From the IMG/VR virus record IMGVR_UViG_3300046780_000585, positions 1 through 61,052 of that record: a DNA stretch of 61,052 nt; one strand, 5' to 3'. The stretch is from a virus. The position numbers and the translations under genes were made by a program. Shown here piece by piece: positions 41,569 to 49,387 of the stretch; position 1 is the stretch's first letter, and each line of letters begins with the position of its first letter. A model generated the notes under the pieces. That model saw only the letters and a list, made by a program, of their open reading frames with translations, did no database searches and was not told the origin of the DNA.

Positions 41569-42017
41569 TGTCCTTGTTGTCCTCTGCCTGGCCCTGAACC
41601 ACCGGCCACGCCAGGCAACGCACGGCCGACCAGTCCGGCGCTGAACAGCGCGAAATACGAAGTCGCCCGGCTGTCCTGGACGTCCTCTTGATCGCGCTCC
41701 AGCGCGTGCGCGCATATCCCGTGCAGGATCGCCAACCGGAACTGCGGCTCCATGTCGACGTAGGTGTCATCCACCTCAGTGAACGCCTGCGTCTGCCCGC
41801 GCGTCCGCATGTTAAAGATGAACAGATCAGTGCGCAGCCGCCGTGCTTCCAGCAGAGTGACATTTAGAGACGTCAGCAAGGAAGCGTCGTCATACCGATA
41901 AGGCGGAACGACATCCTGCAACAGCGTGCGCGCGTCGGCAACGTAATCGGCGACAGTGGCAAGCGTAGGCTGATCGCGGTCGCTGAAATTCCCAAAAAAA
42001 CTTGCGCTAGTCGACAT
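41565..42017 (-). CDS. Head-tail adaptor (DUF6682-like, 150 aa)
   Basis: Start at 42017 after GGAG. ATVADYVADARTLLQDVVPP, then YRYDDASLLTSLNVTLLEAR and RLRTDLFIF: the pattern L-L-Q-D-x-x-x-x-Y-R-Y-x-D-x-x-L-x-x-x-L-N is the adaptor family seen next to podophage coat genes. First gene after the coat gene and a terminator. Confidence 0.7.
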   Translation of the reverse strand: MSTSASFFGNFSDRDQPTLATVADYVADARTLLQDVVPPYRYDDASLLTSLNVTLLEARRLRTDLFIFNMRTRGQTQAFTEVDDTYVDMEPQFRLAILHGICAHALERDQEDVQDSRATSYFALFSAGLVGRALPGVAGGSGPGRGQQGQ

Positions 42018-42060
42018 GGGGCTTCTCCAGAGACGGCCACACACATGGAACTAACATTTA

Positions 42061-42084
42061 TACAAAGGGGGCTGTAAACCCCCT
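42061..42084 (-). terminator. Intrinsic terminator after the coat gene
   Basis: Minus strand AGGGGG-TTTACAG-CCCCCT followed by TTTGTAT. Standard stem plus T-rich tail, placed between the coat gene and the adaptor. Would lower adaptor transcription relative to coat. Confidence 0.75.
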
Positions 42085-42151
42085 CTGTTAACAATGGGCG
42101 TACCTTATCCGCCCGAGATGACCTGCGCCTGACAGAGCGCAGTTCCGTCGA

Positions 42152-44805
42152 TTACCTGATCCTTTATCTTCATAACGAGACGCTACTCTCGCTACCGCCT
42201 TTCGGCTGCTGCATGTTCCCATGCAGAGGAGACTATATCATCACCCACTTGGGGTGCCGGGCGCTTCGGACCGCTTGGTCCTACGAGCTTGCGCTCTAGT
42301 CGTTGCACCTTCCGCTCACGCGGCTTGGCTCAGGATTGGCCGGTCTGGCGTTCCCCTGAATTCACCCGGTTGTTCGATGCCGATTACTCGGCAAAGGGAC
42401 TTCAAGATTGTTAATCCGTACACCTGCAGGCCGCGAAGGATCTGACCAAACGTTAGCTCAGAGCGCAGAGTCTCGAGTTTCGAAATTTGCGATGCGAACG
42501 TAATCCCGTGGGCGTGGCCAGCAAAGATCGGAAACTCGCCCGCTGAGAAGTTGGCTGAATCGCTCGCGTTGGTCGGCAGCAGGTTCGAGATATACAACGT
42601 GAATCGATCAATCATTCCGAGCCGGCCATTGCGCAGCATCGAGACCGGATCGCCCGACAGATAGGCCTGCCTGAGTTCCGACTGCTTGATCTGTCGTCCG
42701 GCCCACGCCGGCATCACCACCCAGCGGCCGACCTCCGGGATGTTCTGCTCGTCGAGGCACTCCCCCATGCGCAGAAGCAGATCAATCAGATTGGACTGAC
42801 CGGCCGTCGCACCCTGCCCGACCACCGTGATCGGCGTGCCCTTGATGCCGAGGTTGAGATTGGCGTACTTCCCGGCCGTCGCGCCGCGGTTGGTCGCCGC
42901 GCATTGCCCGACGATGCCGTCGAGCACTTCCGTGTCGACCGCGATCTTTAGCTGCTGTGCCGCATCCCTTATCTTCATAACGAGACGCTACTCTCGTTAC
43001 CGCCTTTTGGGCTGCTGCATGTTCCCATGCAGAGGAGACTATATCATCACCCCTTTCGGGGGCCGGGCGCTTCGGACCGCTTGGCCCTACGAGCTTTCGC
43101 TCTAGTCGTTGCACCTTCCGCTTGCGCGGCTTGGCTCAGGATTGGCCGGTCTGGCGTTCCCCTGAATTCACCCGGTTGTTCGATGCTAATTGCTCAAGCA
43201 AAGGGACTCTGACGAATCCGACCAAATAGACAGGACATTCAGATCGCTCTGCACCTCCATCACGTCGTCGAGGATCAGAGAGAAGTAAAAGCCGTTGCCG
43301 ATGTAGAGTTCGACCGAGCCTCCAGTCGGTCGATCAAGACCGAGCAAACCGTCCGCCTGATACTTGCGGATCGTGATCGTAGGCTTCGTCCGGATTTTCA
43401 CCCGGTCGCCTTGGTTCGCGATTTCGCCTTCGTAGTCGGTCGCTAGCGTCTCAGGCGCTTACCTGATCTGCTTCCCACTGTCGCTTACGCTGTTGCGCAC
43501 CAGGTCCCATGAACGACGGAATATCACGTACCGTCGCCAGAAGCCTGGCCACTTCAGCGCCCGGACCACTCAGTCTGTGCGGCTGGACTTGGAGTTGTTT
43601 CATCGCCAATTGGATACGCTCCGCGTCGCGGAAATGTCCCATCCTGGCGCAACCAATAAGAAAATACGCCTGATCGTTCTTGAGCACCATGTGCTTGGCC
43701 AATGCAGTTTTACCGCTCTCGAACATCGAGCGGACTTTGGCCGCGTCCATAGACAGCACCCAATTAACCATCGACGTACCATTCTCGGTTACAAACTCCT
43801 GAACGGATCCTCCGTAAGCCTTCTGCAACAGATCGATACCAACCCGTTCGAAGGCTTCATCGCATACCGAAAGCACCGGCTGTGCCGACATGCCCTTTGG
43901 AATGCGAATTGCAAACGATCCGTTCCCGTCGATATATCCGGCTGCCCATTTTCGTGTCGGATGTTTCGGCATTGGAGATGCGCCTCGCGCTGCATCAAAC
44001 CGCTGCTTCCCCACCTGCACGTCCATAACCTCGCCGTTCATATCGATGGCGCAGTCGGCAAGTGCTCTTTTCAAGACCAGGAACTTGCGAAGCCGCATCA
44101 GAACGCTGACAGCCTTGGTGCCCGCTGTATTCCAGTGAAAAGCACCACTCTTTTCATACATTCCAATATGCCCCCACACTTTATCGAGTGAAGGCGGCGT
44201 CAGACTGGACGCAATCAACTCCATGAAACTACGACCCGGTGCTTTCTGACAAAACGAAACTACAGCGTAAGCACGCTGCGGCCCTGTTCCGTCCCAGTTT
44301 TCGCGCCGCATCGGTGGATTCCACATCAACTGAATGCTTCCATCGCTATCCAACAGTCCTGCAAGGTACTTGTCGCTGAGCCGGTCCTTGCCTCTGGTTC
44401 CCTTCGGTTCCAGTTTTTCAGGTCCGGTATTGCTCGAACTACCGTTTAATTCGAGATCGCGCTCAACACGGTTGAGGCGTAGCTTTCCGACAAAAGCCGG
44501 ACCGACTATCGCTTCAGGGGCAACCCCTGCTGGATCACTTAGTCTGTGCGGGTGCGTGCTCATGCTTCCCTCGGGTTCCAGCCAACTATGAAGGTTCCCG
44601 TTTTTCAGATCCAGTTTAAAGAAGTCCTAGCGAACTTCTCGACCAGCTTAGCTGCATTCAGAACTGATCAAATTTGGCCAGCTTGGAACCAAATTTCCGG
44701 AATAAAGCCCGTTGATTGGAGTAGGTTTCCGGTAGACCCTACGGGGGTCAGGGGCGGGACTGAGCCTGACGTTGCGCCAGGAAAACCCGCACTCGGGATA
44801 GGCAT
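42152..44805 (-). CDS. Major coat protein, split by three group I introns
   Basis: Exons predicted 44805-44663, 43457-43202, 42967-42395, 42161-42152; spliced product about 326 aa of the P22/HK97-fold type. Landmarks: FIPEIW and SKLAKFDQ (exon 1), TDYEGEIANQGDRVKIRTKP and LILDDVMEVQSDLNVLSIWS (exon 2), LKIAVDTEVL, NGRLGMIDRFTLYISN and RSELTFGQILRGLQVYGL (exon 3). Exons 2 and 3 join in frame at the predicted sites. Exon 1 shows one extra T near 44688, between FIPEIW and SKLAKF, so it is either a sequence error or a programmed shift. Lies between scaffold and adaptor genes. Confidence 0.85.
42162..42394 (-). ncRNA. Group I intron 3 in the coat gene (IC3-like, 233 nt)
   Basis: Contains CAATCCTGAGCCAAGCC (Q), GGTGCAACGACTAGA (R) and GATATAGTC (S), with GACTA-TAGTC forming P7. 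The exon TCCCTT pairs with internal guide AGGGGA; the U-G pair sets the 5' site after GTCCCT. Three GNRA or compensated loops differ from intron 2 while stems are kept, so it is probably active. No ORF. The 3' site (after AAAG, giving a short last exon LIR-stop) is the least certain boundary. Confidence 0.85.
42395..42967 (-). CDS. Coat protein exon 3
   Basis: 191 codons from DAAQQLKIAVDTEVLDG to QVYGLTILKS. Without knowledge of the introns it reads as a separate 220-aa protein starting inside intron 2 (42978), which is an artefact of frame reading. Carries most of the coat P-domain. Confidence 0.8.
42968..43201 (-). ncRNA. Group I intron 2 in the coat gene (IC3-like, 234 nt)
   Basis: Near-twin of intron 3, with the same Q, R and S elements, and inserted after the same exon motif GTCCCT. 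Covarying loops: CCGC-GCAA-GCGG here, CCGC-GTGA-GCGG there; GAGC-GAAA-GCTC here, GAGC-GCAA-GCTC there; CCCC-GAAA-GGGG here, ACCC...GGGT there. Splicing restores the coat frame (…SESLDAAQQ…). No ORF. Confidence 0.9.
43202..43457 (-). CDS. Coat protein exon 2
   Basis: Encodes (S)PETLATDYEGEIANQGD through LNVLSIWSDSSES. 256 bases, two beyond a whole number of codons on each side, matching the phases of exons 1 and 3. Holds the conserved D-Y-E-G-E-I and the I-L-D-D spine motifs of P22-type coats. Confidence 0.8.
43451..44563 (-). CDS. LAGLIDADG homing endonuclease encoded in coat intron 1
   Basis: 370 aa with two motifs, LAGLLDSDGS (about residue 68) and AAGYIDGNGS (about residue 208), as in single-chain LAGLIDADG enzymes. 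The ATG lies inside the intron core, upstream of P7. Its first codons (HRLSDPAGVAPEAIVG) double as the R, P8 and S elements. The stop falls a few bases inside exon 2. The enzyme would cut intron-less coat genes and spread the intron. Confidence 0.9.
   Translation of the reverse strand: MSTHPHRLSDPAGVAPEAIVGPAFVGKLRLNRVERDLELNGSSSNTGPEKLEPKGTRGKDRLSDKYLAGLLDSDGSIQLMWNPPMRRENWDGTGPQRAYAVVSFCQKAPGRSFMELIASSLTPPSLDKVWGHIGMYEKSGAFHWNTAGTKAVSVLMRLRKFLVLKRALADCAIDMNGEVMDVQVGKQRFDAARGASPMPKHPTRKWAAGYIDGNGSFAIRIPKGMSAQPVLSVCDEAFERVGIDLLQKAYGGSVQEFVTENGTSMVNWVLSMDAAKVRSMFESGKTALAKHMVLKNDQAYFLIGCARMGHFRDAERIQLAMKQLQVQPHRLSGPGAEVARLLATVRDIPSFMGPGAQQRKRQWEADQVSA
43458..44662 (-). mobile_element. Group I intron 1 in the coat gene with homing endonuclease (1205 nt)
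   Basis: P1: exon GATCAGTT pairs with AAGCTGGTC-type guide across an 11-12 base loop, the U-G pair giving the 5' site after GATCAGT. P2 GAAGT...ACTTC. P3 CTGGATC...GATCCAG. P4 CGGG...CCCG. P7 GACTA...TAGTC. P8 AGGGG-TTG-CCCCT. These are the pairings expected of a group I core. Unlike introns 2 and 3 it hosts an ORF. Confidence 0.85.
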
Positions 44806-44808
44806 GAG

Positions 44809-44834
44809 GGTAGCTCCATCGCTTGGGAGCTACC
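44809..44834 (-). promoter_or_regulatory. Hairpin covering the coat gene ribosome binding site
   Basis: GGTAGCTCC-CAAGCGAT-GGAGCTACC, nine perfect pairs, ending three bases before the coat ATG at 44805. The only Shine-Dalgarno sequence (GGAG) lies in the 3' arm, so initiation should need the hairpin to open. Confidence 0.65.
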
Positions 44835-44864
44835 GGTCCTTATAGGATACGGGCGGCCCCCGGT

Positions 44865-45923
44865 TTATCGGTAGCGCCCCTCGCGCTGGGCTGCGAACAT
44901 ATCGGCCTCCAGCCGAGCCCACTCGGCTTCGCGACCGACATACGCACCTTTACGGTGCTGTTCGTACAGCTGCTTGACTTGGGCGCGTGAGTAGATGGGT
45001 TTGTCGGGCGGCACCGAGGCATCGCCTCCGGTTGCCGGCCTGGCCCTGCCAGGGGCTGCCAAGGAGCCTAGATCGACGGCCGGGGTTCGAGGAGGCGGGG
45101 CCTGCTGAACGGCGGGCGAAGGCTCGATGTGACCCGTGGCTTGCTCTTCCTGTAGGAATCCTCTGAAGAACGAGATGACTCTAGGGGCGTCGGCCGCTGA
45201 AATCGCTTCGTTCAACAATTGCTGTCTAACACGGCCCGAAAGCATGTCAAGCGAGAGCAGCCACCTGTGCCAGCGGGGATCGCGGTCGACGTCGCGGAAG
45301 TTCGGCACCGCGAGCTCGAGGCGCTGGTCCAGGTTCCGCCGCGCCTCGACCGCGAGGCGCCGCTGCATCTCGGCGTTCTGCTGCTTGATCTCCTGCAGCT
45401 CGGGGCTTAGCGCCTGCGCGGCGGCGCGCTGGGTGAAGTTGATCAGGTCGCTGCCGTAGTTCTGGACGTCCTGCTCCGTCACGTAAGCCGGTGGCGGCGG
45501 CAGCGAAGACGGTGCGGTGCGCCCATTGTGATAAACCGTCTGCTGGGTCTGTAACAGTTCGTTACCGAGCTGGGTCATCTGCTCCTGCATCTCGGCGAGC
45601 GTCTTCTGCGACGCGTCATAGCGCCCCTTCATCGCCAGATAGCGATGCTCCCAATTCTCAGGCTTGGGCTCGGAGGAAGGAGCGGGTTCCGCAGGCGCTG
45701 GCTCAGCCGGTGGTGTGGCTTGGGCGGCGGGAGCCGGCGCCTGCGGAGCCGGAGCTTCCGGCGGCGGGGCAGAGGGTTGCTCCGGCGCGGGCTCAGCAAG
45801 CTGGCCTTTCTTGTTGTAAAGCGCATCGACCGCCGCGGCACGCTTTTTCACGGCGTCGGGGATCGAGTCCGGATCGATCGGCAGTTTCGCCATCGGCTTT
45901 TCGTCGACGGTCACGTCAGCCAT
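44865..45923 (-). CDS. Scaffold protein (352 aa)
   Basis: Helical, acidic, with a Pro/Ala-rich linker (residues 45-85), a coiled-coil core (LAEMQEQMTQLGNELLQTQQ; IKQQNAEMQRRLAVEARRNL) and a C-terminal basic helix (YSRAQVKQLYEQHRKGAYVG) typical of coat-binding ends. Directly upstream of the coat gene, as in P22-like phages. Guides coat assembly and leaves before or during packaging. Confidence 0.8.
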   Translation of the reverse strand: MADVTVDEKPMAKLPIDPDSIPDAVKKRAAAVDALYNKKGQLAEPAPEQPSAPPPEAPAPQAPAPAAQATPPAEPAPAEPAPSSEPKPENWEHRYLAMKGRYDASQKTLAEMQEQMTQLGNELLQTQQTVYHNGRTAPSSLPPPPAYVTEQDVQNYGSDLINFTQRAAAQALSPELQEIKQQNAEMQRRLAVEARRNLDQRLELAVPNFRDVDRDPRWHRWLLSLDMLSGRVRQQLLNEAISAADAPRVISFFRGFLQEEQATGHIEPSPAVQQAPPPRTPAVDLGSLAAPGRARPATGGDASVPPDKPIYSRAQVKQLYEQHRKGAYVGREAEWARLEADMFAAQREGRYR

Positions 45924-46131
45924 GTCTTATCTCCTCCAGGATGCGCAGCAATTTCTTGCATTGCTGGGCGTGGCCCTGCATGACCGGCAGATCGCCAGTC
46001 GCTTGCACCATCAGGTCGGTGGTTTGGGCCGAATAATTAGCAAAAGCAGCGACGAATTTCTCGTACTGCTGCGGGGCCGCGTTCCGCAGGAACCGGGTCG
46101 CTTCAGAAATTTCCTTGGTCGATACGCTCAT
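45916..46131 (-). CDS. Small helical virion-module protein (71 aa)
   Basis: MSVSTKEISEATRFLRNAAP, then YEKFVAAFANYSAQTTDLMV. Overlaps both neighbours by a few bases. No recognised family; probably an assembly factor. Confidence 0.6.
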   Translation of the reverse strand: MSVSTKEISEATRFLRNAAPQQYEKFVAAFANYSAQTTDLMVQATGDLPVMQGHAQQCKKLLRILEEIRHG

Positions 46132-46349
46132 CTCGACAATGTGCGAGCCATCACCCGCTTCACCTCGATGTCGAGGAATTCCGGCAGCACACCAGAATCG
46201 TCGCGCAAACGACGGCGTATTTCGTCATGAAGAAACACGAGGTACCTGTAGAATGCAATGTCGTACCACTCTACCAGACAATCGATCGTCTGCGGTGACA
46301 CTGTCGTTGTCACCCCGGCGGAAAGAGTTTTTGCGCGTTTCGTGCTCAT
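46128..46349 (-). CDS. Small helical protein (73 aa)
   Basis: TIDCLVEWYDIAFYRYLVFL is amphipathic; the C-terminus is basic. ATGA overlaps on both sides. Function unknown. Confidence 0.6.
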   Translation of the reverse strand: MSTKRAKTLSAGVTTTVSPQTIDCLVEWYDIAFYRYLVFLHDEIRRRLRDDSGVLPEFLDIEVKRVMARTLSR

Positions 46350-46600
46350 TGCCCTGGGTCGGTAGGGTCAGGCACCCCGGGCGGGGTCCCGGCCATGGGC
46401 GGGCTCGAGCCGAGCGGTGGCCCGCCCAACGGCGGGGCCGGCATCTGCGACTGATCGCTGGTCGGCTGCGGATCCGCAGGAAAGCTACTCTGCGGCGGCG
46501 CCATCGGGTTCATAGGCCGCTGAGACGAACCCTTGCCGACATGCTTGACCACGCGGCCGTGCTTCGAAAGGGGGGTAAGATGCTTCTTAAATGGTGCCAT
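46346..46600 (-). CDS. Proline-rich small protein (84 aa)
   Basis: Start at 46600, MAPFKKHLTPLSKHGRVVKH, then a disordered P/G/S/Q-rich region. It overlaps the upstream stop by 14 bases. Basic N-terminus may bind DNA or coat. Confidence 0.6.
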   Translation of the reverse strand: MAPFKKHLTPLSKHGRVVKHVGKGSSQRPMNPMAPPQSSFPADPQPTSDQSQMPAPPLGGPPLGSSPPMAGTPPGVPDPTDPGQ

Positions 46601-46805
46601 AGGGTTTTGGCCCTCCGTAGCCGATGCCGGCGCCCTGGACGCCGAAGTTCGGCGCTCCCGAAAGCGGCGTGCCGCCCTTGCCGTAGTCACGGGTGGAGAT
46701 GGGCTTGAGCCGCGGGGGCACCGATACGGCCTTGGTGGGGTCGATCGGCTTGGGCGCCTTCGGCATCGGCACCTTGGGCATGCGCGGTCCCATTCCTCGT
46801 GCCAT
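46587..46805 (-). CDS. Basic proline/lysine-rich small protein (72 aa)
   Basis: PRMPKVPMPKAPKPIDPTKA, then glycine-rich tail. TGATG overlap with the upstream gene. Low complexity; function unknown. Confidence 0.6.
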   Translation of the reverse strand: MARGMGPRMPKVPMPKAPKPIDPTKAVSVPPRLKPISTRDYGKGGTPLSGAPNFGVQGAGIGYGGPKPYGTI

Positions 46806-47032
46806 CAGCGGGCACCTGTTTGCCCGGCCGTCGCCGGCACTGACGGATTGAATCCGAACATCTTGCCTGATCCGCCGCTGGCGAACTTGGCACCAGGAGC
46901 GCTGCTCTGATCCTTGCCGGTGTCGCCCGGCTTGTCCGGGCCCGCCGCCTGCGGTCCGAACATGTGATTGTCCGAACCCCCTTTAGCAAACTCGACATTC
47001 TTTTCGGATTCCACTTTCGACTTCTCGGCCAT
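46805..47032 (-). CDS. Small virion-associated protein (75 aa)
   Basis: Start at 47032 after AGGAGG. MAEKSKVESEKNVEFAKGGS, DNHMFGPQAAGPDKPG, SGKMFGFNPSVPATAGQTG. The repeated (H/K)MFG motif is characteristic of a small phage protein seen next to head genes. Confidence 0.65.
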   Translation of the reverse strand: MAEKSKVESEKNVEFAKGGSDNHMFGPQAAGPDKPGDTGKDQSSAPGAKFASGGSGKMFGFNPSVPATAGQTGAR

Positions 47033-47074
47033 GTTTGCCTCCTGCTGGTTTCCACGCATTCTACCGTAACCCCA

Positions 47075-47383
47075 TCAATCGAACAACAGATCGAGGATGA
47101 CCTCGTGTCTCGATCCGGCCGGCTGTACCGGCACGTTAACCGTGACAACCGGACTGTCGAGGGTCGCTGAATCAGCTCCAGCGATCGCCACGACACCTGT
47201 CGGAGGCGGAAACTTGCTACTGGAAGACGCCCCGCCGAACCAATTGACGATAGCACCTGCTACGCTAGTAGGACCGCTGGTCCCGACCCAATAAGGGCTG
47301 ATGTTCAAATTAAACGAAAACGACGTCGAGACCCCATCCGCCACTGCCCACGTCATGACCCGAACAGCTTTTTGAATCGCCAC
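47075..47383 (-). CDS. Small beta-rich virion protein (102 aa)
   Basis: GTG start at 47383 with GAGGGGGG upstream. (M)AIQKAVRVMTWAVADGVS, FNLNISPYWVG, then ATLDSPVVTVNVPVQPAGSR. A fibre- or decoration-type strand pattern; the frame's upstream extension is out-of-frame overlap. Confidence 0.6.
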   Translation of the reverse strand: MAIQKAVRVMTWAVADGVSTSFSFNLNISPYWVGTSGPTSVAGAIVNWFGGASSSSKFPPPTGVVAIAGADSATLDSPVVTVNVPVQPAGSRHEVILDLLFD

Positions 47384-47394
47384 CGCAACCCCCC

Positions 47395-48132
47395 TCAAGC
47401 CACGAACGTCATCATGCAGTCGCCCACCCCGGAGCCGAAGGCGTTCGTCGCTTGGCATCTGACGACCGCGTAATCGTCCGGATTGAGCCTGCCCGGCGTC
47501 GTCGAAGCCGGAATCAGGTTGCCGTACTGGTCGATAGTCCACCAACCGGATGTCGACGTGCCATTCAGCGTCTCGGAAAAGATCGTCCAAGTCGGGGGAG
47601 GCACCATCGTGGTGTAGTTACCGTTGCCTGCCTGCATCTGGACCACGGCACTGCCGGGAGGATTAGAAACCATATCGGCGATCGATGGGTTCATGACCGC
47701 CCCGGTGACGATCGGGGCGAACATCGCGCCCAAAGCAGCCATCAGATCCGACCCGCCGCCCGATGCCGCAGCATCCGCTACATCCACAATGATCTGAAAC
47801 ACCCGGTCAGCAGCCTGCACCACAGGCGCCGCGTGATTGCCGGATCGAAGCTTGACCCAGTTGAAGCTGTCGCCCGAACCAGTCGGCATGACCACCGCCG
47901 AATTCGGCGTCACGGCCGGTATGATGACTTCATTGGTCGCGTAAGTTTCGGCTATCGTATGATACAAGTCGTGAAAAGTCGTATTGTCCGGCGACGTGCA
48001 AAACGACAACGATGCCGCCCCGGTCCAACTCGGTGGCATGATGATGCGAACGACCCTGCCAGACGAACAATCAACCGCATTCGATACCGACTGCCCAGCC
48101 GGAATGGTCGCCAATAAGGACGTCAATGCCAT
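47395..48132 (-). CDS. Virion surface or fibre protein with Ig-like tail (245 aa)
   Basis: MALTSLLATIPAGQSVSNAV, RVVRIIMPPSWTGAASLSFC and DLYHTIAETYATNEVIIPAV form a beta domain also seen in phage decoration proteins. A Gly/Ala hinge and a C-terminal beta domain (DYAVVRCQATNAFGSGVGDC) follow. Confidence 0.65.
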   Translation of the reverse strand: MALTSLLATIPAGQSVSNAVDCSSGRVVRIIMPPSWTGAASLSFCTSPDNTTFHDLYHTIAETYATNEVIIPAVTPNSAVVMPTGSGDSFNWVKLRSGNHAAPVVQAADRVFQIIVDVADAAASGGGSDLMAALGAMFAPIVTGAVMNPSIADMVSNPPGSAVVQMQAGNGNYTTMVPPPTWTIFSETLNGTSTSGWWTIDQYGNLIPASTTPGRLNPDDYAVVRCQATNAFGSGVGDCMMTFVA

Positions 48133-48141
48133 AATCCCCTC

Positions 48142-48342
48142 CTATTGCAGCCTAGGTATGTGCAAAGCACCATTACCAGTAAACTGCAACAACAAACCGA
48201 TCAACACGATCACACCGATCGCCACCATCACGATCATCGCAATTTTCCGCAACGGCTCCGGCAAGGCGACTTGCTGCAACAGCCACCACAGGAAGATGCA
48301 GACGATGACGATGATGACGAGATAGACCAGCAATGCGACCAT
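48142..48342 (-). CDS. Small two-helix membrane protein (66 aa)
   Basis: MVALLVYLVIIVIVCIFLWW, then ALPEPLRKIAM and a second helix (IGVIVLIGLLLQF). The helix-LPEPxRK-helix layout is frequent in small phage membrane proteins. AGGAGG ahead of start. Candidate holin or lysis accessory. Confidence 0.65.
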   Translation of the reverse strand: MVALLVYLVIIVIVCIFLWWLLQQVALPEPLRKIAMIVMVAIGVIVLIGLLLQFTGNGALHIPRLQ

Positions 48343-48351
48343 ATCAGCCTC

Positions 48352-48462
48352 CTATTCGCCTATTGGCGGGGGCACGTCGCTGAAAAAATACAGCGCAAGC
48401 ACCACGATCACGAGGGCCACGAATATCGCAGCGGCACCGTACATCGAACGATCATACCGCAT
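48352..48462 (-). CDS. Single-pass membrane peptide (36 aa)
   Basis: MRYDRSMYGAAAIFVALVIV, then VLALYFFSDVPPPIGE. One membrane segment with a short polar tail. GAGGG precedes the start. Next to the endolysin, so a lysis role is plausible. Confidence 0.6.
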   Translation of the reverse strand: MRYDRSMYGAAAIFVALVIVVLALYFFSDVPPPIGE

Positions 48463-48464
48463 GG

Positions 48465-49022
48465 CTAACCCTCTGGATCATCGACCGCCTGCGGCATCGG
48501 CTCCGGGATCGGCCGAATGACCTTGTCCGGCTTGCCGTCGTAATCGTCATCGGTGATGTTCTGAAACAGCAGGGCCTCGCTGGCCCGCCGACGGGTCAAG
48601 CCAGACAGGACCTTCCCGCCGCCCTTGTTCCACTTCTGGAATTCCAGCGCAGCGCCTTCGAAATCCCCGGCGTTTACTTTTTTGAGGAGAGTGCTTTTGG
48701 CGAGATTTCCTTCTCCGCAGTTGTAGCAGAAGGAGACGAGGGCGTCGAACTGCCATGGCTCGAGAGGCACTTTGACAAGTTTACGTACAGCTCGCTCAAA
48801 CGTCCCCATGTCTTCCAGAAACGCTTGATTGCACTCTTCCATCGTCCATCGAGAGTCGGCATTGAACTCTCTCCCGTGATGATGAGTGTGGCCCCAACAA
48901 ATCGTGAGAACTCCAGCAGGGCAATGGTACGGTTGATAATAACCGCCAACTTTCTTCAAACAGCCTTCGTAGTGCTTGATTAGATTGGCACCAGCAACCG
49001 TAAGCACCCTGTCTTCGTTCAT
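48465..49022 (-). CDS. Endolysin, GH24 lysozyme
   Basis: 185 aa. Catalytic Glu in LIKHYEGC, followed by YHCPAGVLTICWGHT, which holds the Cys and Thr of the Glu-(Asp/Cys)-Thr triad used by phage GH24 lysozymes. Later LVSFCYNCGEGNLAKSTLLK and RRRASEALLF are standard family signatures. Cleaves peptidoglycan at lysis. No signal or SAR anchor, so it needs a holin. ATGA overlap with the membrane gene upstream. Confidence 0.9.
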   Translation of the reverse strand: MNEDRVLTVAGANLIKHYEGCLKKVGGYYQPYHCPAGVLTICWGHTHHHGREFNADSRWTMEECNQAFLEDMGTFERAVRKLVKVPLEPWQFDALVSFCYNCGEGNLAKSTLLKKVNAGDFEGAALEFQKWNKGGGKVLSGLTRRRASEALLFQNITDDDYDGKPDKVIRPIPEPMPQAVDDPEG

Positions 49023-49309
49023 GGCTTTGCCGACGGGTTGATGGATAATTGCCTGGTCATGATCTCAGTCACCCGATTGAGCGTGTCCTTGTTATCCCGC
49101 GTCGTGCTCTCCAACACCGTCAACCGGTTGTTGATCTCCTGGAGGTGCGGTGAACCACGCACCTCCAATGTATTCACCCGCGTTTCCAGTCGAACCATGT
49201 ACGCTACCGTGGAAATCGACACGGCGCCAATGGCAATCGCCTGCGCTATGAGGAAAACGACTAGCGCCTGATTGTCCTGAAACCACGATCTTACCTTGTC
49301 GATCACCAT
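49019..49309 (-). CDS. Holin or spanin-like membrane protein (96 aa)
   Basis: Start at 49309. One hydrophobic helix (ALVVFLIAQAIAIGAVSIST) near the N-terminus, then a coiled coil (RLTVLESTTRDNKDTLNRVT). The layout fits either a class III-type holin or an inner-membrane spanin. Its stop overlaps the endolysin start, typical of a lysis cassette. Confidence 0.65.
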   Translation of the reverse strand: MVIDKVRSWFQDNQALVVFLIAQAIAIGAVSISTVAYMVRLETRVNTLEVRGSPHLQEINNRLTVLESTTRDNKDTLNRVTEIMTRQLSINPSAKP

Positions 49310-49387
49310 CCACCCCACTAGGATGCGCAGCGGGTCGGTGCTTCCACACCGCCCGCTACTTGACCTCGAACCGTGTGGAGCGGATCG

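Noticed and set aside
42782-43114. Open frame of 110 codons across coat intron 2
   Set aside because: It covers the intron core and reads exon 3 out of phase.
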